From Monodelphis domestica (Eukaryota > Chordata > Mammalia > Didelphimorphia > Didelphidae), in assembly GCF_027887165.1 (NCBI RefSeq), contig NC_077229.1, forward strand, positions 351,776,416 through 351,840,415: a DNA stretch of 64,000 bases, read 5' to 3'. How positions within the stretch are numbered: position 1 is the stretch's first letter; every line of letters starts with the position of its first letter. The position numbers and the translations under genes were made by a program. The notes under the pieces are model-generated. The model was not told the origin of the DNA. It did not search any database and saw nothing but the letters and a program-made list of their open reading frames with translations. Positions 46,086-58,044 of the stretch are shown in pieces.

Positions 46086-46343
46086 ATTTAGGTGACTCAC
46101 TTATAGTGAAGAAACATAATGTTATCACTGGAAATTGCCCTCCAGACAATACCCTAAATAGGGTCCCTTGTCCCAAGAACTAAAATTACTACGTCCTTAT
46201 TTATGTACTGCCATATGCTATCTCAAGTCTTCAGCTTTCACTGACCTGACCTAGGTCACTGACCAGACCATATGTTAAAGGGAAACATCTGGGACTAAGA
46301 TTGATGTGCCTTCACTTTTGGCGACCCCCACCCTGAGCCACTC

Positions 46344-46350
46344 TATATAA
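46344..46350 (+). promoter_or_regulatory. LTR TATA box
   Basis: TATATAA, 67 bases upstream of AATAAA; typical retroviral LTR spacing. Confidence 0.75.
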
Positions 46351-46410
46351 ACCAGACCCATGCAGTGCTCGGGGTCTTCCTCTTCTTGTGGAGGCCCAAG
46401 CTATAGCTTG

Positions 46411-46416
46411 AATAAA
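46411..46416 (+). terminator. LTR polyadenylation signal
   Basis: AATAAA within 'gcttgaataaagtatctc', the usual R-region context of gammaretrovirus-like LTRs. Confidence 0.75.
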
Positions 46417-46485
46417 GTATCTCTTGTGTATTGCATTACTGTGTGTATCTCCTCCTTGGAATCTGATCCAGAAGTGGACTGAACA

Positions 46486-48164
46486 ATAGGTACTCAGTAT
46501 GTTTCTCTCGTTACTTTTGAGTGTAGTAAACTTTTCTTGGTTATGGATTTACAGATTATATCTCTAACTTCTGTTAACTCTTATATAAAAATGATGTAAG
46601 TTAATTACCATGAATTTATTGTTATTACTGAAAAATGATTCAAATATATTATTATTCTCTTATACAGGAGAAGCTAGTCATTACTTATAAATATATATCA
46701 TCTACCAAAATTATAAGATAGATACCATTCTAGAGAAAATTCAGTGTAGGTGAATTTTTTAACACCTCTCACAGATACCCATCCAAAAGAAGTACAGGCC
46801 CTACAGACTATGTTAAGGACACCTCTTCTAAATTTAAAAAAAGAGAAACTTAGAGATAAATACTGTTCATTCAGCAACCTTTAGTTTCCGGTTATGGATG
46901 AATTTGCAAGTATGGTGAGATCATATGGAGTATGTGTCCTGGATGTGAGATGGGCTAGTTCTAAAGCATGCACTTTCCTTTTGAGTCAAAATATTTATTG
47001 CAGTGAACACTCATGGCAATGCTTGTTAATGTCCCCATGTTATCTCCCGACAACAGAGCCATTAATGTGTCTCCACTGTAATTGCATGCACTATAGTCTT
47101 ATTTACTTCATTAAATACAGTGCCAGACTGGACTTCTTAGGAGATAAGTTCATTTCCTGCTCGAAGGGCCATGAAGATGAAAAGGGGGGAAATATTATAA
47201 GATATTTTAGGGACTGCTTATTAAGAACTGGACAGCGCTTACCTCTGAGCTGTGAAACCACTTAAATGTTGCCTTACTTAATGAGTCACCAGAATCAACT
47301 GCATTCTTAAAAGCAAACCTCTGCATCCTATAAAACAGAATGACTTTAAAAAGAGTTCCTAAATAATTTTCATTTTCACATAACTATCTGATTCTCTTTA
47401 CCCAAGGTCAAATAAAAGAAGAAAACTTTCTATGGACAGAACCTTGTTTCATTCTGTAGCCAATATGAAAAGTATCATTAACATATGGACACAGGATAAC
47501 AAGACAGAGGGTGGTACTAGTGTATAATAATCATAATTAATGCTCTTAAATCACTTTAAAATACTCTTGGGTGGCAACAATCACATAAAGAAGGGCCTAC
47601 AAGTATTAACTACCAGGAGAGTAATTATGATGGTATGACTTAGCCTTTGTCCCAGAAGAGTAAAATTTAAAGGACCATTGAAAGCATTTGTGAGTCCACT
47701 GGCAGCATTAAAATTACTCTGCTTAAGCCCAAGTTAGTAAACCTTACATTTTGAAGCTTTAGCAAAAATTTGATATAGAGCAAGTGGAAATTTGAATCTG
47801 GGGAAGGGGGGGGGGTCTTTTTCTGCCCATTAAATGTTACATGACCTTTAGATTTCACCTGGGTATAAACTCCATCAGAGTAACACTGAAACGGATTTGG
47901 GAGAAAGAGACTTTTGGTAGAAGACATGGGCCAGAGCAAAGAGATATGGAGATTCAAGGAGGGAAAAAAAAGCAGTCACTATAAGAAGTAATAGATCTAA
48001 GTGGAAGACACTTGAAAATGAATTCAAAGTGTTCTAACCTAGGGCAATAATGATATTTTAACTGTGAACTATGTCCTGAGTGAATATTGAACCACTAGTT
48101 CAATTTAGGCTGGTGAGTCAGATTAGAATTTGGAACATCTTTCTTTTTTCACCATTTCCTTATA
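46486..48164. other. repeat-poor sequence, no gene called
   Basis: Contains a 123-codon open frame at 46894-47265 without recognised domains or splice context. The surrounding block is repeat-free and of balanced composition. No repeat family recognised up to 48164. Confidence 0.45.
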
Positions 48165-49370
48165 TTTAGAGATTATCAAATCTCTAGCCTCTAGACTCTC
48201 ATCTCCAAATGCCGATTAGACATCTCAAACTGGATATTCTATAGATATCTTAAACTTAACATGTCACAAACTGAATATTTTTTTTCTTCTAAACCCTTCC
48301 CTCTTCTAAATTTCCCTAATACTGTCAAAGATAACCACCACCTTTCCACTTACTCAGTCCTTGATATTAACTCTCAAACATGTCCCATGTGCAATCAACT
48401 GACAAGTCCAGTTTTATTTCCGTAGCCTTTCTCACATATGGCCTCTTGTGTCTGGCGATGCAGCCACTATTCTAGTGTCGACTCATCACCTGCAACCTGA
48501 ACTATTTTAATATTCTTAATCTCCCAGTCTCAAGTCTCTCTCTAATCCATTCAGCTGCCTAATTGATCTTCCTAAAGTGCAGTTCTGACCATGATTCCTG
48601 TCACCTTGAAATTAAATTGTATATTTCTTTGTTACTTATTTAAAGGCTTTCATAACCTTTTCCTCTCCTTTTTTCAGTCTTCATAAACCTTATTCACCCG
48701 GAGGTACTGTAAGATACAGTGATACTAGTCTTGCTATTCTTTGCGTAAGACGCTCTTTTCCCAATTGTGCATTTTCTCTGACTCTCCTCCAAACATGGAA
48801 TGATCTCCTTCCTCATCTTTGTCTCCCAGTTTCCTTGGCTTTGTTCAAGTCCCAGATAAAATGTAATCTTCCACAAGAAGCCTTTTCCCATCCTGTTTTC
48901 ATTTTAAATAGTTGGCAGGGAGATGGAGCAGTGGATACAGTGCTAGTCCTAAATTCAGGAAAACTTACCTTCCTGAGTTCAGATCTGACCTCAAATATTT
49001 AGTAGCTTTGTTACCTTAGGGAAATGATTTAATCTTGATAGCTTCAGCTCTTCATCTATAAAATAAGCTGGAAAAGGAAATGGCAAAGCACTCCCGTGTC
49101 TTTGCCAAGATAACTCCAAATGTGGTCTTGATGTCAGACATGCCTGAGCAACCACAAAATTAATGCTAGTGCCTTTCCTCTGCTTATTATCTCCAATTTA
49201 TCCTATTTATATCTTTTGAGGACTTTTTATTGTTTCTCCAGTTAAACAGTGAGTTCATTGGGAGAAAGGATTATTTCTTACCTTTTTTTTTTCAATATCC
49301 CTACCACTTAACACAGGGACTGGAGCATGATAGATGCTTAATATATATTTTTTGACTAATTGCTTCTCAG
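48165..49370 (+). mobile_element. L2-type LINE, long 3' part, holding a SINE
   Basis: The C-terminal ORF and 3' end of an L2. In order: 'ggatattctatagatatctt', 'cttaacatgtcacaaactga', 'tccattcagctgcctaattg', 'tggaatgatctccttcctca', 'ccacaagaagccttttccca', then the SINE at 48905-49152, then the terminal 'acagtgagttcattgggaga' and 'tgatagatgcttaatatata'. The frame is broken. This is the longest L2 in the window. Confidence 0.8.
48905..49152 (+). mobile_element. marsupial CORE-SINE inside L2
   Basis: 'ggagcagtggatacagtgct', 'cctgagttcagatctgacct', 'gctggaaaaggaaatggcaa' and 'gtcagacatgcctgagcaac' match the same SINE type as the outer element at 17788, in the opposite orientation. It interrupts the L2 3' end. 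Confidence 0.85.
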
Positions 49371-49640
49371 AACTTGTTGTGTTCTAGGCTTTGAGCCTGA
49401 AATAATCTGAAGGTCACTATGAATGCAGGAAAATATCTGTTAATGTTTATCAAATTATTAATTCCATTTGAAAAATAAAACTTGTTAATGTGATCATTAA
49501 CCACCTAAGAGGAAAGTGATTCATAGGATCATTGGAAATACTAAATAATTTTACTGAACTATTGCATTTAGCAAACATTTTGCACTTGGGGTCATTTGAT
49601 TGTTTGTAGGAAAGTGCTTGCTATGATGAAATACATTGTA
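49371..49640. other. AT-rich sequence, no gene seen
   Basis: Nothing recognised. Confidence 0.5.
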
Positions 49641-49644
49641 GTAG

Positions 49645-50229
49645 TGACATGGGATGTTGTAGCTCCCCCTACCCCCATGATAGAAGTGTTTCAGGCCAAA
49701 CTGTAAGCAGGAAAATTCCTTTGCTTCCTTATATCCTTGTGACTATTAACCCCCAAACATCTGATAATTCCTGATAACTCCTGCTACATCAAAGGGAAAG
49801 TCCCCTGAGAAAATTATCCTTCTTGGACCATCCTTTAGGTTTTGAAGTTGACATAGAGATGCAGCTCCAGGCTATGCTTTGATACCATCAGGTTGTATGT
49901 AAGATATCTATCTGTCCCCTAAACTATGAGGGTCACCCCCTGTGTCTTCAGGCTGACCCCCTTCAGAAGACTAACTCCACCTTGTGCCTGAGTGCATACC
50001 CTTACAAAGTCATGCAACTATCACCTGATATAAAGAGTATAAAGACACCAGAAATGATGTCCTCTGGGAGGCATTTTTACATCTATGCTGTCCTTCTGGC
50101 CAGATTCAATATTACCTTCTAAATTAATAAATTTCTCTTTTTATTTTTCAGCTAAGTTTTGGAGTCTGGCATTCTTGCAAAAGGTACCCTTCCCAAATCC
50201 AGGGGGTTCAGCTCAAGTCCCGCACAACC
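49645..50229 (+). mobile_element. solo LTR, third type
   Basis: A candidate LTR of about 585 bases starting TGACATGGG. It has TATA-like 'gatataaagagtataaagac' (50028-50048 region), AATAAA at about 50125 and a U5 ending near 'cccgcacaacc'. The 4-bp flank gtag occurs at 49641-49644 and 50230-50233, but the 3' end is CC and not the usual CA. The promoter and poly(A) order are convincing; the exact ends are less so. Confidence 0.65.
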
Positions 50230-50863
50230 GTAGTAAGAAACATAATCCAACTTGTTATCATATAAATATAGCTTATTGGGGGTTTTTTTGAGCAGTAGAA
50301 ATCTTTTAAAATATTCAGTCCAGACTTCCGGGTAAACATGGCTGCAATCTAGATATGAATCCCTTCCCTTCCCCGGCATCAAACGAAATACACTACCTCA
50401 AAAGAGCATAAAAATCACCTTTGGAAGAACAGAGGGACTCCCCAGTACCCCACAGAAACGAAGGTATGTGGGGTTTGAACATTTCCACACTAAAAGGAGG
50501 AGGAAAAGCTCGCACAAAAACTTGAACTGAGTGGCCCTTCCCCCCCCCCCCCAAACCAGAGTAAGCTATCAGAGGGCTCACTGGGACAGCAAGTGAGTGA
50601 GAAGTGTCTCTGTCTGGGGGGGGGAGCACACCAGCGTCCTTGGGATCTAAAGACTGCAAGGAAACGACCTCTCAGGGCTGTTTCACAGGAAAATCCTGCT
50701 CTGAGCAAAGTGGCTGCAGCTCTGAACACAGGGGTCTGCCCTCTAAGAAACCTCAGCAGCTGGGGAGAACTAGTCTGAGGCAACCTAAATTCACAGAAAA
50801 CCAGCCCACATCACTCAGACCCTAGCCCCAAAAAAAGAAAGTAGAATAAAACCACCAAAGGGA

Positions 50864-51846
50864 TGGCTCACATGTCCCAAAATCAAGCCTCCAAGAAGAA
50901 AGGGGGGAAAAAGTGACTATTGAAAACTTTTATGGAGGGAGTACCCAAGGAAAAGAAGAGAATGAGGATGAAATCCAAACAAAATCAGAACATGCCTCCC
51001 AAAATGGAAACTATCCACAAACTCTGGAAGATCTCAAACTGGAGCTTACCCAGAAGATGGAAGCCTTTTGGAAAAAAAATGGAAGAAAGAGATCAGCAGT
51101 CTGATAGACAAGACTTCACAATTGGAGAAGGAGCTGGAAGCATCTAATAGAAGGGCAGACAAAGCTGAAAACAAAACCAGTCCCTAACGACCAGAATTAA
51201 GCAAATGGAAGATAGTGAGATTACAAAACAGCAAGAATCAATAAAACAAAGCCAAAAAATTAATGGATTAGAAGAAAACATGAAATATCTCACTGAAAAG
51301 GTCACAGACTTGGAAAACAGAGGAAGAAGAGACAACCTCAGAATTATTGGTCTCCCCGAAAAACCAGAGATAAACAAAAATCTCGATGCTATTCTACAGA
51401 AGATTATAGAAAGAAATTGCCCACATGTTCTGGAGCAAGGGGGCAAAATAGAAATAGAAAGGGTTCATAGAACACCCTCTATACTAAATCCCCAAAAGAC
51501 AAACCCTAGGAATGTAATCACCAAATTCAAGAGCTTCCAAGAAAAGGAGAAAATCCTACAAGAAGCCAAGAAGAGGAGCTTCAGATATAGGGGGACTCCA
51601 ATAAGGATCACACAGGACTTAGCGGCTAACACACTAAGAGACTGCAAAGCATGGAACACGATATTTAGAAAGGCAAGAGAGCTGGGTCTCCAACCAAGAA
51701 TCAACTACCCAGCAAAACTGACTATATACTTCCAGGGGAAAGTATGGGCATTCAACAAAATAGAAAATTTCCAAGCATTTGCTAAGAAAAGACCAAAACT
51801 TAGTGGAAAATTTGACATCCAATCACAGAAAGCAAGAGAAACATGA
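50864..51846 (+). pseudogene. LINE-1 ORF1, frameshifted
   Basis: ORF1 of the second L1, about 980 bases against 924 in the complete copy. Separate open pieces are found in different frames: near 50864 (N-terminus), 50913-51104, and 51205-51846. The last holds the end of the coiled coil, the RRM start (ENRGRRDNLRIIGLPEKP) and the intact C-terminal domain (YPAKLTIYFQGKVWAFNK). Indels near 50905, the A run at 51070-51077, and the region 51145-51205 break it. Confidence 0.9.
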
Positions 51847-52532
51847 AAAGGTAAATATGAAAGAGAGGGAAAAGGAGATAAATCTTATCTTTTTCTTTAA
51901 GTCAAACTCTCTTCTATAAGGACTACATTTATATCAAATTATATATATTAATATGTGGTGAAAATGTATTGTTTAACTCTCAAAAATTGTATGCATCATA
52001 AGAGTAGTTAGAAGAATCATGCATAGGGAAAGATTGGGGCATCAAGAAGATTTGGTGAAAGTGTGGACAAAGAAAGAAAAAGGGGGGGAATCATCGATAA
52101 TACTAACATTTACTTCAAGAAATGAGGGGGGGACTAAATAGAATAATCTTTCCCATACAAAGATACACATGGGAAGGAGAGGGGAAGAATTCTCATATGA
52201 GAAGGAGACGAAGAGAGCGTGAAGTGGTAATACTTAAACCTTACTCTCAATGAAATCAAATCTGAGAGGGAAGAACATCTAGATCCATTGGGATCCTGAA
52301 TTCTATCTTATCCAAAAGTGTAAGAAAAAAGGAAAATCAAGGAAGGAGAGGGGGGGAGGGAGTACAAAAAGGGAGGGAGGGAGAAGGGGGAGAGAAAGGG
52401 ATCATAAAAAGGGAAGGGCTAGAAAGGGAAGCATATCAAGGGAGGGGACTAGGGGGACTGACCTAAAGTAAATCACTGGTTCAAAAGGAGATAGCTAAAG
52501 AAGAAAGGTCAGAACTAGGGGAAGTTATCAAA

Positions 52533-52675
52533 ATGCCAGGGAATCCACAAGTGACAATCATAACTTTGAACGTGAATGGGATGAACTCACCCATAAAACG
52601 TAGACAAATAGCAGATTTGATTAGAACCCAAAACCCTGCCATTTGTTGTCTTCAAGAAACACATACCTATAGAAT
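52533..52675 (+). pseudogene. LINE-1 ORF2, first part only
   Basis: Starts [18 protein letters not shown] and keeps the endonuclease motif QETH (42-44 region), then leaves L1 sequence near codon 46 and meets a stop at 52725. No functional domain is complete. Confidence 0.88.
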
Positions 52676-52798
52676 AAAGACTTATATACTTTATGAGAGA
52701 GTACCTTCATTAAAAAATAATCAATAGCCTGATAAATTTAATTTTTATGAGAATAAAATAAGAAAATAAGAGTATGATTTAAGTAACTGCTGGGGTGG

Positions 52799-52981
52799 CG
52801 GGGGCAGCTGGGTGGCTCAGTGGACTGAGAGTCAGGCCCAGATAAGGGAGGTCCTGCAATCAAATCTGGCCTCAGACTTGTGACCCTGGGCACAAGACCT
52901 CCCATTGCCTAGCCCTTACCATTCTTCTGCTTTAGAACCAATATCCAGTATTGACTATAAGACAAAAGGTAAGGGTTTCAA
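52799..52981 (+). mobile_element. tRNA-derived marsupial SINE
   Basis: 'ggggcagctgggtggctcag' through 'gcctagcccttaccattctt' to 'gacaaaaggtaagggttt'. It is the same family as those at 28017 and 28463, with a small internal deletion after 'ggcctcagactt'. Confidence 0.93.
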
Positions 52982-53023
52982 ATAAACAAATAAACAAACA
53001 AACAAGCAAATAAATAAATAAAT
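52979..53023. repeat. (AAAY)n tail microsatellite
   Basis: AAAC/AAAT repeats that grew from the SINE A tail. Confidence 0.9.
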
Positions 53024-53600
53024 GACTGACCCAAAGAAGGAAAGAGAATGGGTAATAAGTCTTTACCTTTACTTTTTTCTGGCATTTTATTCTGTCATTG
53101 CAGCCATCTGATATTCTCACTCAGCCAAAATACAAGGTATTGTGTATATATACAAGCCTCAATATATTTTTATTCATCATATTCATTTCTTCTAATTTCC
53201 CCTTCAACTCAGCTTAAATGTGGAAATTATAATGAAGCAAAACATAAGAGTACAGACAGTTTTCACTGGAAAGACGTTTATGTACTCAGAGATATTATGT
53301 TATTAACAAATCTCCCCATGGCTTCTCTATGACACAAATCATTCAATTGTAAAGTAAACAACTATGATATTGCACAACTATAACATGGTCCATTAACAAA
53401 CCCTTTGTGTTATTTTAATTTGCTTTTTGCTGTTGTTGTTGACTGCTGCTGAGCAAATATATTAAATTCCATTAATTCATGAAGAAATATCTGTTTGATT
53501 TTGAACTTTTCATTTTAAACAGAATCTTTAATCATTTCTCCTAACTCATGAAATAGCTAAATGACTTTTAAAATATTTTGACATTGCACTTGTATTATAT
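53024..53600. other. sequence without recognised gene
   Basis: No coding potential or repeat recognised; 53290-53460 is relatively balanced in composition. Confidence 0.45.
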
Positions 53601-54160
53601 TGTCACCTTGAAATCTGGAGACCCCAAGTTTGCCCCTGACCCAGGAGAATTTGCCCCAAGGGAAGAATCAGACTCACCAGTTCCAGACTGAACAATAGAC
53701 CTTAAAGTACTTGATAATCCCAGTTTAGGTGGGGCTAGCAGATCTAAGGGAATGCTAAGTACCCTTCTAGTCTTAGAAATCATCTTTTTAGTATTTATTG
53801 TCAACACTCTCTGATACCCCAGCTGGCTATGGTTTCTTTCCCAAGCCTGTTTGCATCCCACTGGTGTAGATTGGACCTCTTATTTCCTTGTAGCCATGGT
53901 AATGGGTAATGCCAGTCAATCATACTTGCCTGTCCTTAGTTCCACAAATAGTATATAAATTCCCCAAATTCTATTGTTCCTTGGAGCCATCATGGTGACC
54001 CTTCCAGGGATATGTTCCCAGAATCCCTAGGGTGTAGAGCCTGTGAAGTTTTTGGTGCTGGGCTCTGTGATAGCAGTCGATTATGGACCTATCCCTTTCC
54101 TGATTAAACACTTGGTTTTTCTGACTACTTTACTTTTTCTGTGTTTTTCTCAAGTTAACA
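53601..54160 (+). mobile_element. solo LTR, fourth type
   Basis: About 560 bases, TGTCACCTTG...GTTAACA. TATATAAATT at about 53951-53960, followed by an R-like region and the variant poly(A) signal ATTAAA ('gattaaacac', about 54103). No matching target duplication found with these ends, so the boundaries may be a few bases off. Confidence 0.65.
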
Positions 54161-54173
54161 GTCCCATATCTAA

Positions 54174-54203
54174 GATGTGTGTGTGTGTGTGTGTGTGTGT
54201 GTA
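54174..54203. repeat. (GT)n microsatellite
   Basis: A GT run of about 28 bases. Confidence 0.97.
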
Positions 54204-54484
54204 TTCATACCCAGAATAATGGAATCCAATGTAAATTCACATAGATATATACAAACATAAATATATAAATACAGATATATATATACATGGAATATATCTA
54301 GTTTATGTTATATCTACAATATTATGTATATGTACATGTATAAATACTTATATGTGTATGGATAGAAAATAGATTAGAAAGTCTTTGAGAATTTACCTAA
54401 AATTACATATATGTAATTATTCAAAAGAAATAGGTAAATTCTTGGTAGTGTTATAGGTAGTTTTATTTGTTGAAGCAAGTATTT

Positions 54485-54690
54485 GCCTCAATAGTTTAGA
54501 CCTGAATTAGAAGTCAGGATAAACCAAAATGCAAATTGGCTTCAGGTACTTGCCACCTTTGTGATCTTGGGTCTGTCACTTAAACTATTTGCCTCATGTT
54601 CTTGCTTATAAAATGAAGAAAATAAAAGAACTGACATACAAAGAGAATTGTAAAGATCAAATGAGATAATATTTTCAATTTTTTTCTTCT
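54485..54690 (+). mobile_element. MIR-like SINE
   Basis: 'ggcttcaggtacttgccacc', 'gtgatcttgggtctgtcact', 'tgcttataaaatgaagaaaa' follow MIR/CORE-SINE order. Confidence 0.7.
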
Positions 54691-55864
54691 ACATCATCAT
54701 TATCATCATACAACACCATCATACAATTCTGGCACATATAGATTAGACATGATTTTTACTAGAAAGATTAATTTCAGCTCTTAGTTTCCCAAAGGAACTC
54801 AAAATGACCATATAAGAACACGGTATTATGAAGATCCATTCAAGATTCACTTAAGAAATTTTGTGGAATTTAATGGAGTGTTGATTGAGTCGTGGTTCAC
54901 TAGAGTTTTTAGAAGTTTTCCTTGTTGAAATACTTAACTGGGAAGAAATCTCTGCAACAAATTTCTTTAATAAAATTTCTATACCAAAGGTATATACATT
55001 ACTGATTCAATTGTATAGGAATGACAGTCATTCTCAAATAGATACATAGTCAAAGGAGAATAAAATATCATATAGAAAAACAATTCTTAACTCTGATTTT
55101 TGCAATGATCAGCCACATTTCCAAAGGGCTAATGATGAAATATGCCTCCTACTTCCTGACAAAGGTATAAGGCAATGAAGAAGAATGAGACATATATTTT
55201 GGCTATGCCAAATGTATGTATTTTTTGCTTTTTTAGGCTTATTTTTATAGGAACATGTAGACAAGTATATGTATATATAATGTACATAAATATGCATGCA
55301 CACATATGCAAATACATGCATATACATACATGTATTTGTATATCATTTCTTCCTTTCATATGAGGAGAAGAATGGGGGAGATTAAAGTTTTGAAAAATAA
55401 AAGAATGAAAAAAACAATATGTTGAACGCTATCAAAATCAGTAGATGGAATCAGAAAAGAATATATAGAAACACAAATAAGTAAGGAAGTTTTGAAGACA
55501 CTATGATGAATTTGTTATAATATTCTTTTCAAAAAATAATAGTGGAGTAAAAATTTTTTAAAAAGTAATAGGGATTTGTTATTTCCCATATATTCCTTTT
55601 CTTTGTTCTAAGTGTACTTGGTTCCTGGTGTTCATGAAATTCAACTTAAAAAATGTTTTTTTGTTTTTTTTTTATGTTCTTTTGAGATGATTATAATGGT
55701 GAAAAAGGCAAGGTTTTCTGAGATAAGGGACTAGTATGACCTTAGAAATGATTTGTATAATTTCAATTACTCAATCATTTTTCCTTTTTTTTATGCATGT
55801 AAATGCCCCTAGTGTTCAGGAGTTGGAGGTAGAGCTAATACTTGCCAATTGAACAGTGAAAACT
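54691..55864. other. AT-rich sequence, no gene seen
   Basis: A tract of imperfect ATGCATATACA repeats lies at 55265-55345. No coding potential. Confidence 0.5.
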
Positions 55865-56110
55865 GTCTGAATGGGCAGATAACTAGTGGAGTATATAGTG
55901 TTGAATCCGTAGTCAGAAAGGCCCGAGTTCAAATATCCCCTCAATCACTAGGTGTTTGATTAATTAGTTAAGTAACAAGCAAGTTAATTGACTATCCTCA
56001 TTCTCAGTTTATATTGGGAGAATTATATTTAAATTGGGAGAAAAATAGCATCTATCACAAAGGGTTCTTTTGAGGGAATAACTTGTCTGTAATATCTTGC
56101 AAATCTTAAA
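55865..56110 (+). mobile_element. marsupial CORE-SINE
   Basis: 'tagtggagtatatagtgttg', 'gtagtcagaaaggcccgagt', 'tcaaatatcccctcaatcac' match the CORE-SINE type at 48905. Diverged. Confidence 0.7.
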
Positions 56111-56364
56111 ACATTTAAATTTTGTTGTTGTTATTATTAATGTAATTGTTATGAAATATATCTTTCAGCTAGCTCCAATGTGCTATGTATGATTCTATGT
56201 TTCCTCCTCTCCTTTCAAGCTCCCCTTTACTCTGGTTGACAAGTAGTACTTGATAATGTCTAAAGAAGGGAATCTATCAGCCTCTAATTTTGCCCATTCC
56301 ATTTTTGTACTGCTCTTAATTGTTGAAAACACTTTCTCAGTCTAATTTAAATTGCCCACTGTAA

Positions 56365-56425
56365 TTATACATTGGCCCTAGATTTATCTCTGTAAGTGTA
56401 CATTGGCCCTAGAATTATCCTCGAC
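56365..56425. repeat. short tandem duplication
   Basis: 'tacattggccctaga' followed by 'ttatc' occurs twice, about 31 bases apart. Confidence 0.85.
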
Positions 56426-56889
56426 AACGAATCAAGGTCACTATTCTATAGTTCAAAACTCATTTCTCCCCCTTTTAAAAAGTTGTAGAGCATTTACCTT
56501 TCTCTAGTGTAGTAGTAACTCTTTCTTCTCCTTTCCATCAGTTTTTAAATATCATCAAATGTGACTTAGTAATCATAACTGTGACTTCTTTCAGGACTCT
56601 AGGAAACAGTTCATCTGGGCTGGTGATTTGAATTCATCAAATGCATAAAAGATCCTACTTTAAAAATAAAATCAGTTGATAGAAAAGGCAATCAAATCCA
56701 AGTAAAATGGATAAAAAATATGAGTAAGGCAAATGTTATTAAAAATAACTTCAAATAAATAAAGTTCAAGTTTTAGTCTGGCAAGGAAAGCTGTTGGTTG
56801 GTGTCCTATTAAAGATTTAACTTGATCAAGAGGCCTAGACAAAATCTTCCTCAATCTTCCATTCAGTCATACTGATGAGTGATATGCCA

Positions 56890-57010
56890 GTAGAAGGTAA
56901 CTCCTTGAGGGTAGGTATTATAATATTTTTGCCTTTCTACTACAATGCCTAGTACACAACCTAGCATATAACTGGTATTTAGTAAATGTTTACTGTATTT
57001 AATGTAAACT
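56890..57010 (+). mobile_element. L2-type LINE 3' tip
   Basis: 'taactccttgagggtaggta', 'tgcctagtacacaacctagc' and 'ggtatttagtaaatgtttac' match the 3' tip of L2. Confidence 0.7.
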
Positions 57011-57694
57011 GATTTCTATTATTCAAGGGAAAAAAAAAACACAATGCTCTAATCCTACTCTTCATCAGTTTAGACTTATTGCAGAGCCTCTAGTAAGCAA
57101 AATCAGAAAACTAGATCCACAGCTAATTCTCATCATGATGAACAGAATAATTCAATTATGAATGAATGTGGACTATCTAGGGTGGATGAATTATCTTGTT
57201 TCTTCATTGGAAAACTTACATAACTGAACAAAAATTGGTGCTATCACAAAAACAAATGGACCACTCTCAGGATCAGATAATTCTGTGTACTCCTGCTTTC
57301 AAGCCAAATGTTTTTCACAACAGTAACTTGCTCCATGGAAGCAGTGACAAAAAGCCTAAAACAGATCTCAAGTATCAGAGGATGCTTATCACTGTTACTT
57401 ATCTAGCAACCATGAACTTCACTATCCAGCCTGCAAGCCTAGAAAAAATATTAACTTTTTCCATTTGGTTCTTATGTTTTTACTGATTTTCCCCTCCTCT
57501 ACTTTACATGATTGTCTCTTTCCCAACATATTCTAGCATGAGGATTTTTTTTTTTCTGAATCCATTCAGTTTGCATTATCTGTCAAACAAAGAAGCATTT
57601 GAGAAGTTGTATTAACATCCGTTTTGTTGCTTCACCCAAAGAACCATGGGACTTTTGCATATGACTTTCAGAAGAAAGTTTCTATAGGTTCTGT
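57011..57694. other. sequence without recognised gene
   Basis: A 96-codon open frame at 57196-57486 has no recognised domain. No repeat assigned. Confidence 0.45.
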
Positions 57695-57815
57695 TCCCTC
57701 ATTAGAATGTGAGCTCCTTAAGATTAGAGATTGTCTTTTTAAATCTATTTTTTGGATCAGAACTTTGTACATACTAAGTACTTAATAAATGTTTCATTTG
57801 TTCATCCATCAATTC
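57695..57815 (+). mobile_element. L2-type LINE 3' tip
   Basis: 'ctcattagaatgtgagctcc', 'cttaagattagagattgtct' and 'gtacttaataaatgtttcat' match the 3' tip of L2. Confidence 0.75.
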
Positions 57816-58044
57816 ATTCTTTTGTGTCCTGGAAAAACTTTATAATACCTCTGATCAATTTCCTTCCCAATTTTCCCATTCCTCCAGAGATATTTACTGA
57901 ACTTGAAACTTATACTCTTTAGCTAGTTTCCTTATCCTTTTTGGAAGGCCTGCCTAATATTTAGCATTTTATGTGTTGGTCTAGAATGGTGATTTGATTT
58001 AAAGATCTCATTTAGTATTGTGTCCTCTCTCTGCTAGCTATTAG

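Larger units (their letters stand above)
46120..46485 (+). mobile_element. solo LTR, gammaretrovirus-like
   Basis: A 366-base LTR, TGTTATCACTGG...TGAACA. A TATA box (TATATAA, 46344-46350) is followed by a GC-richer R region ('gtgctcggggtcttcctctt') and AATAAA (46411-46416), then U5. The flanks are ataa and atag, a 3/4 match at 4 bp. No internal genes adjoin. Confidence 0.82.
50321..52675 (+). mobile_element. LINE-1 with 5' end but truncated in ORF2
   Basis: An L1 from a related but distinct lineage. It starts 'gacttccgggtaaacatgg', comparable with the 5' tip of the complete copy, and has a CpG-containing 5' UTR, a broken ORF1, a purine-rich spacer (51847-52532) and about 50 codons of ORF2. 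Similarity stops near 52670, after the endonuclease QETH motif. Loss of the 3' end is unusual, since L1 copies are normally cut at the 5' end. No clear target duplication is seen. Confidence 0.9.

Noticed and set aside
46894..47265. A 123-codon open frame as a host gene
   Set aside because: No recognised domain, no splice-site or promoter context, and its length is within what chance can give in 64 kb. Kept only as a candidate conserved block.
57196..57486. A 96-codon open frame
   Set aside because: No domain, no homologue known to me, and no gene structure around it.
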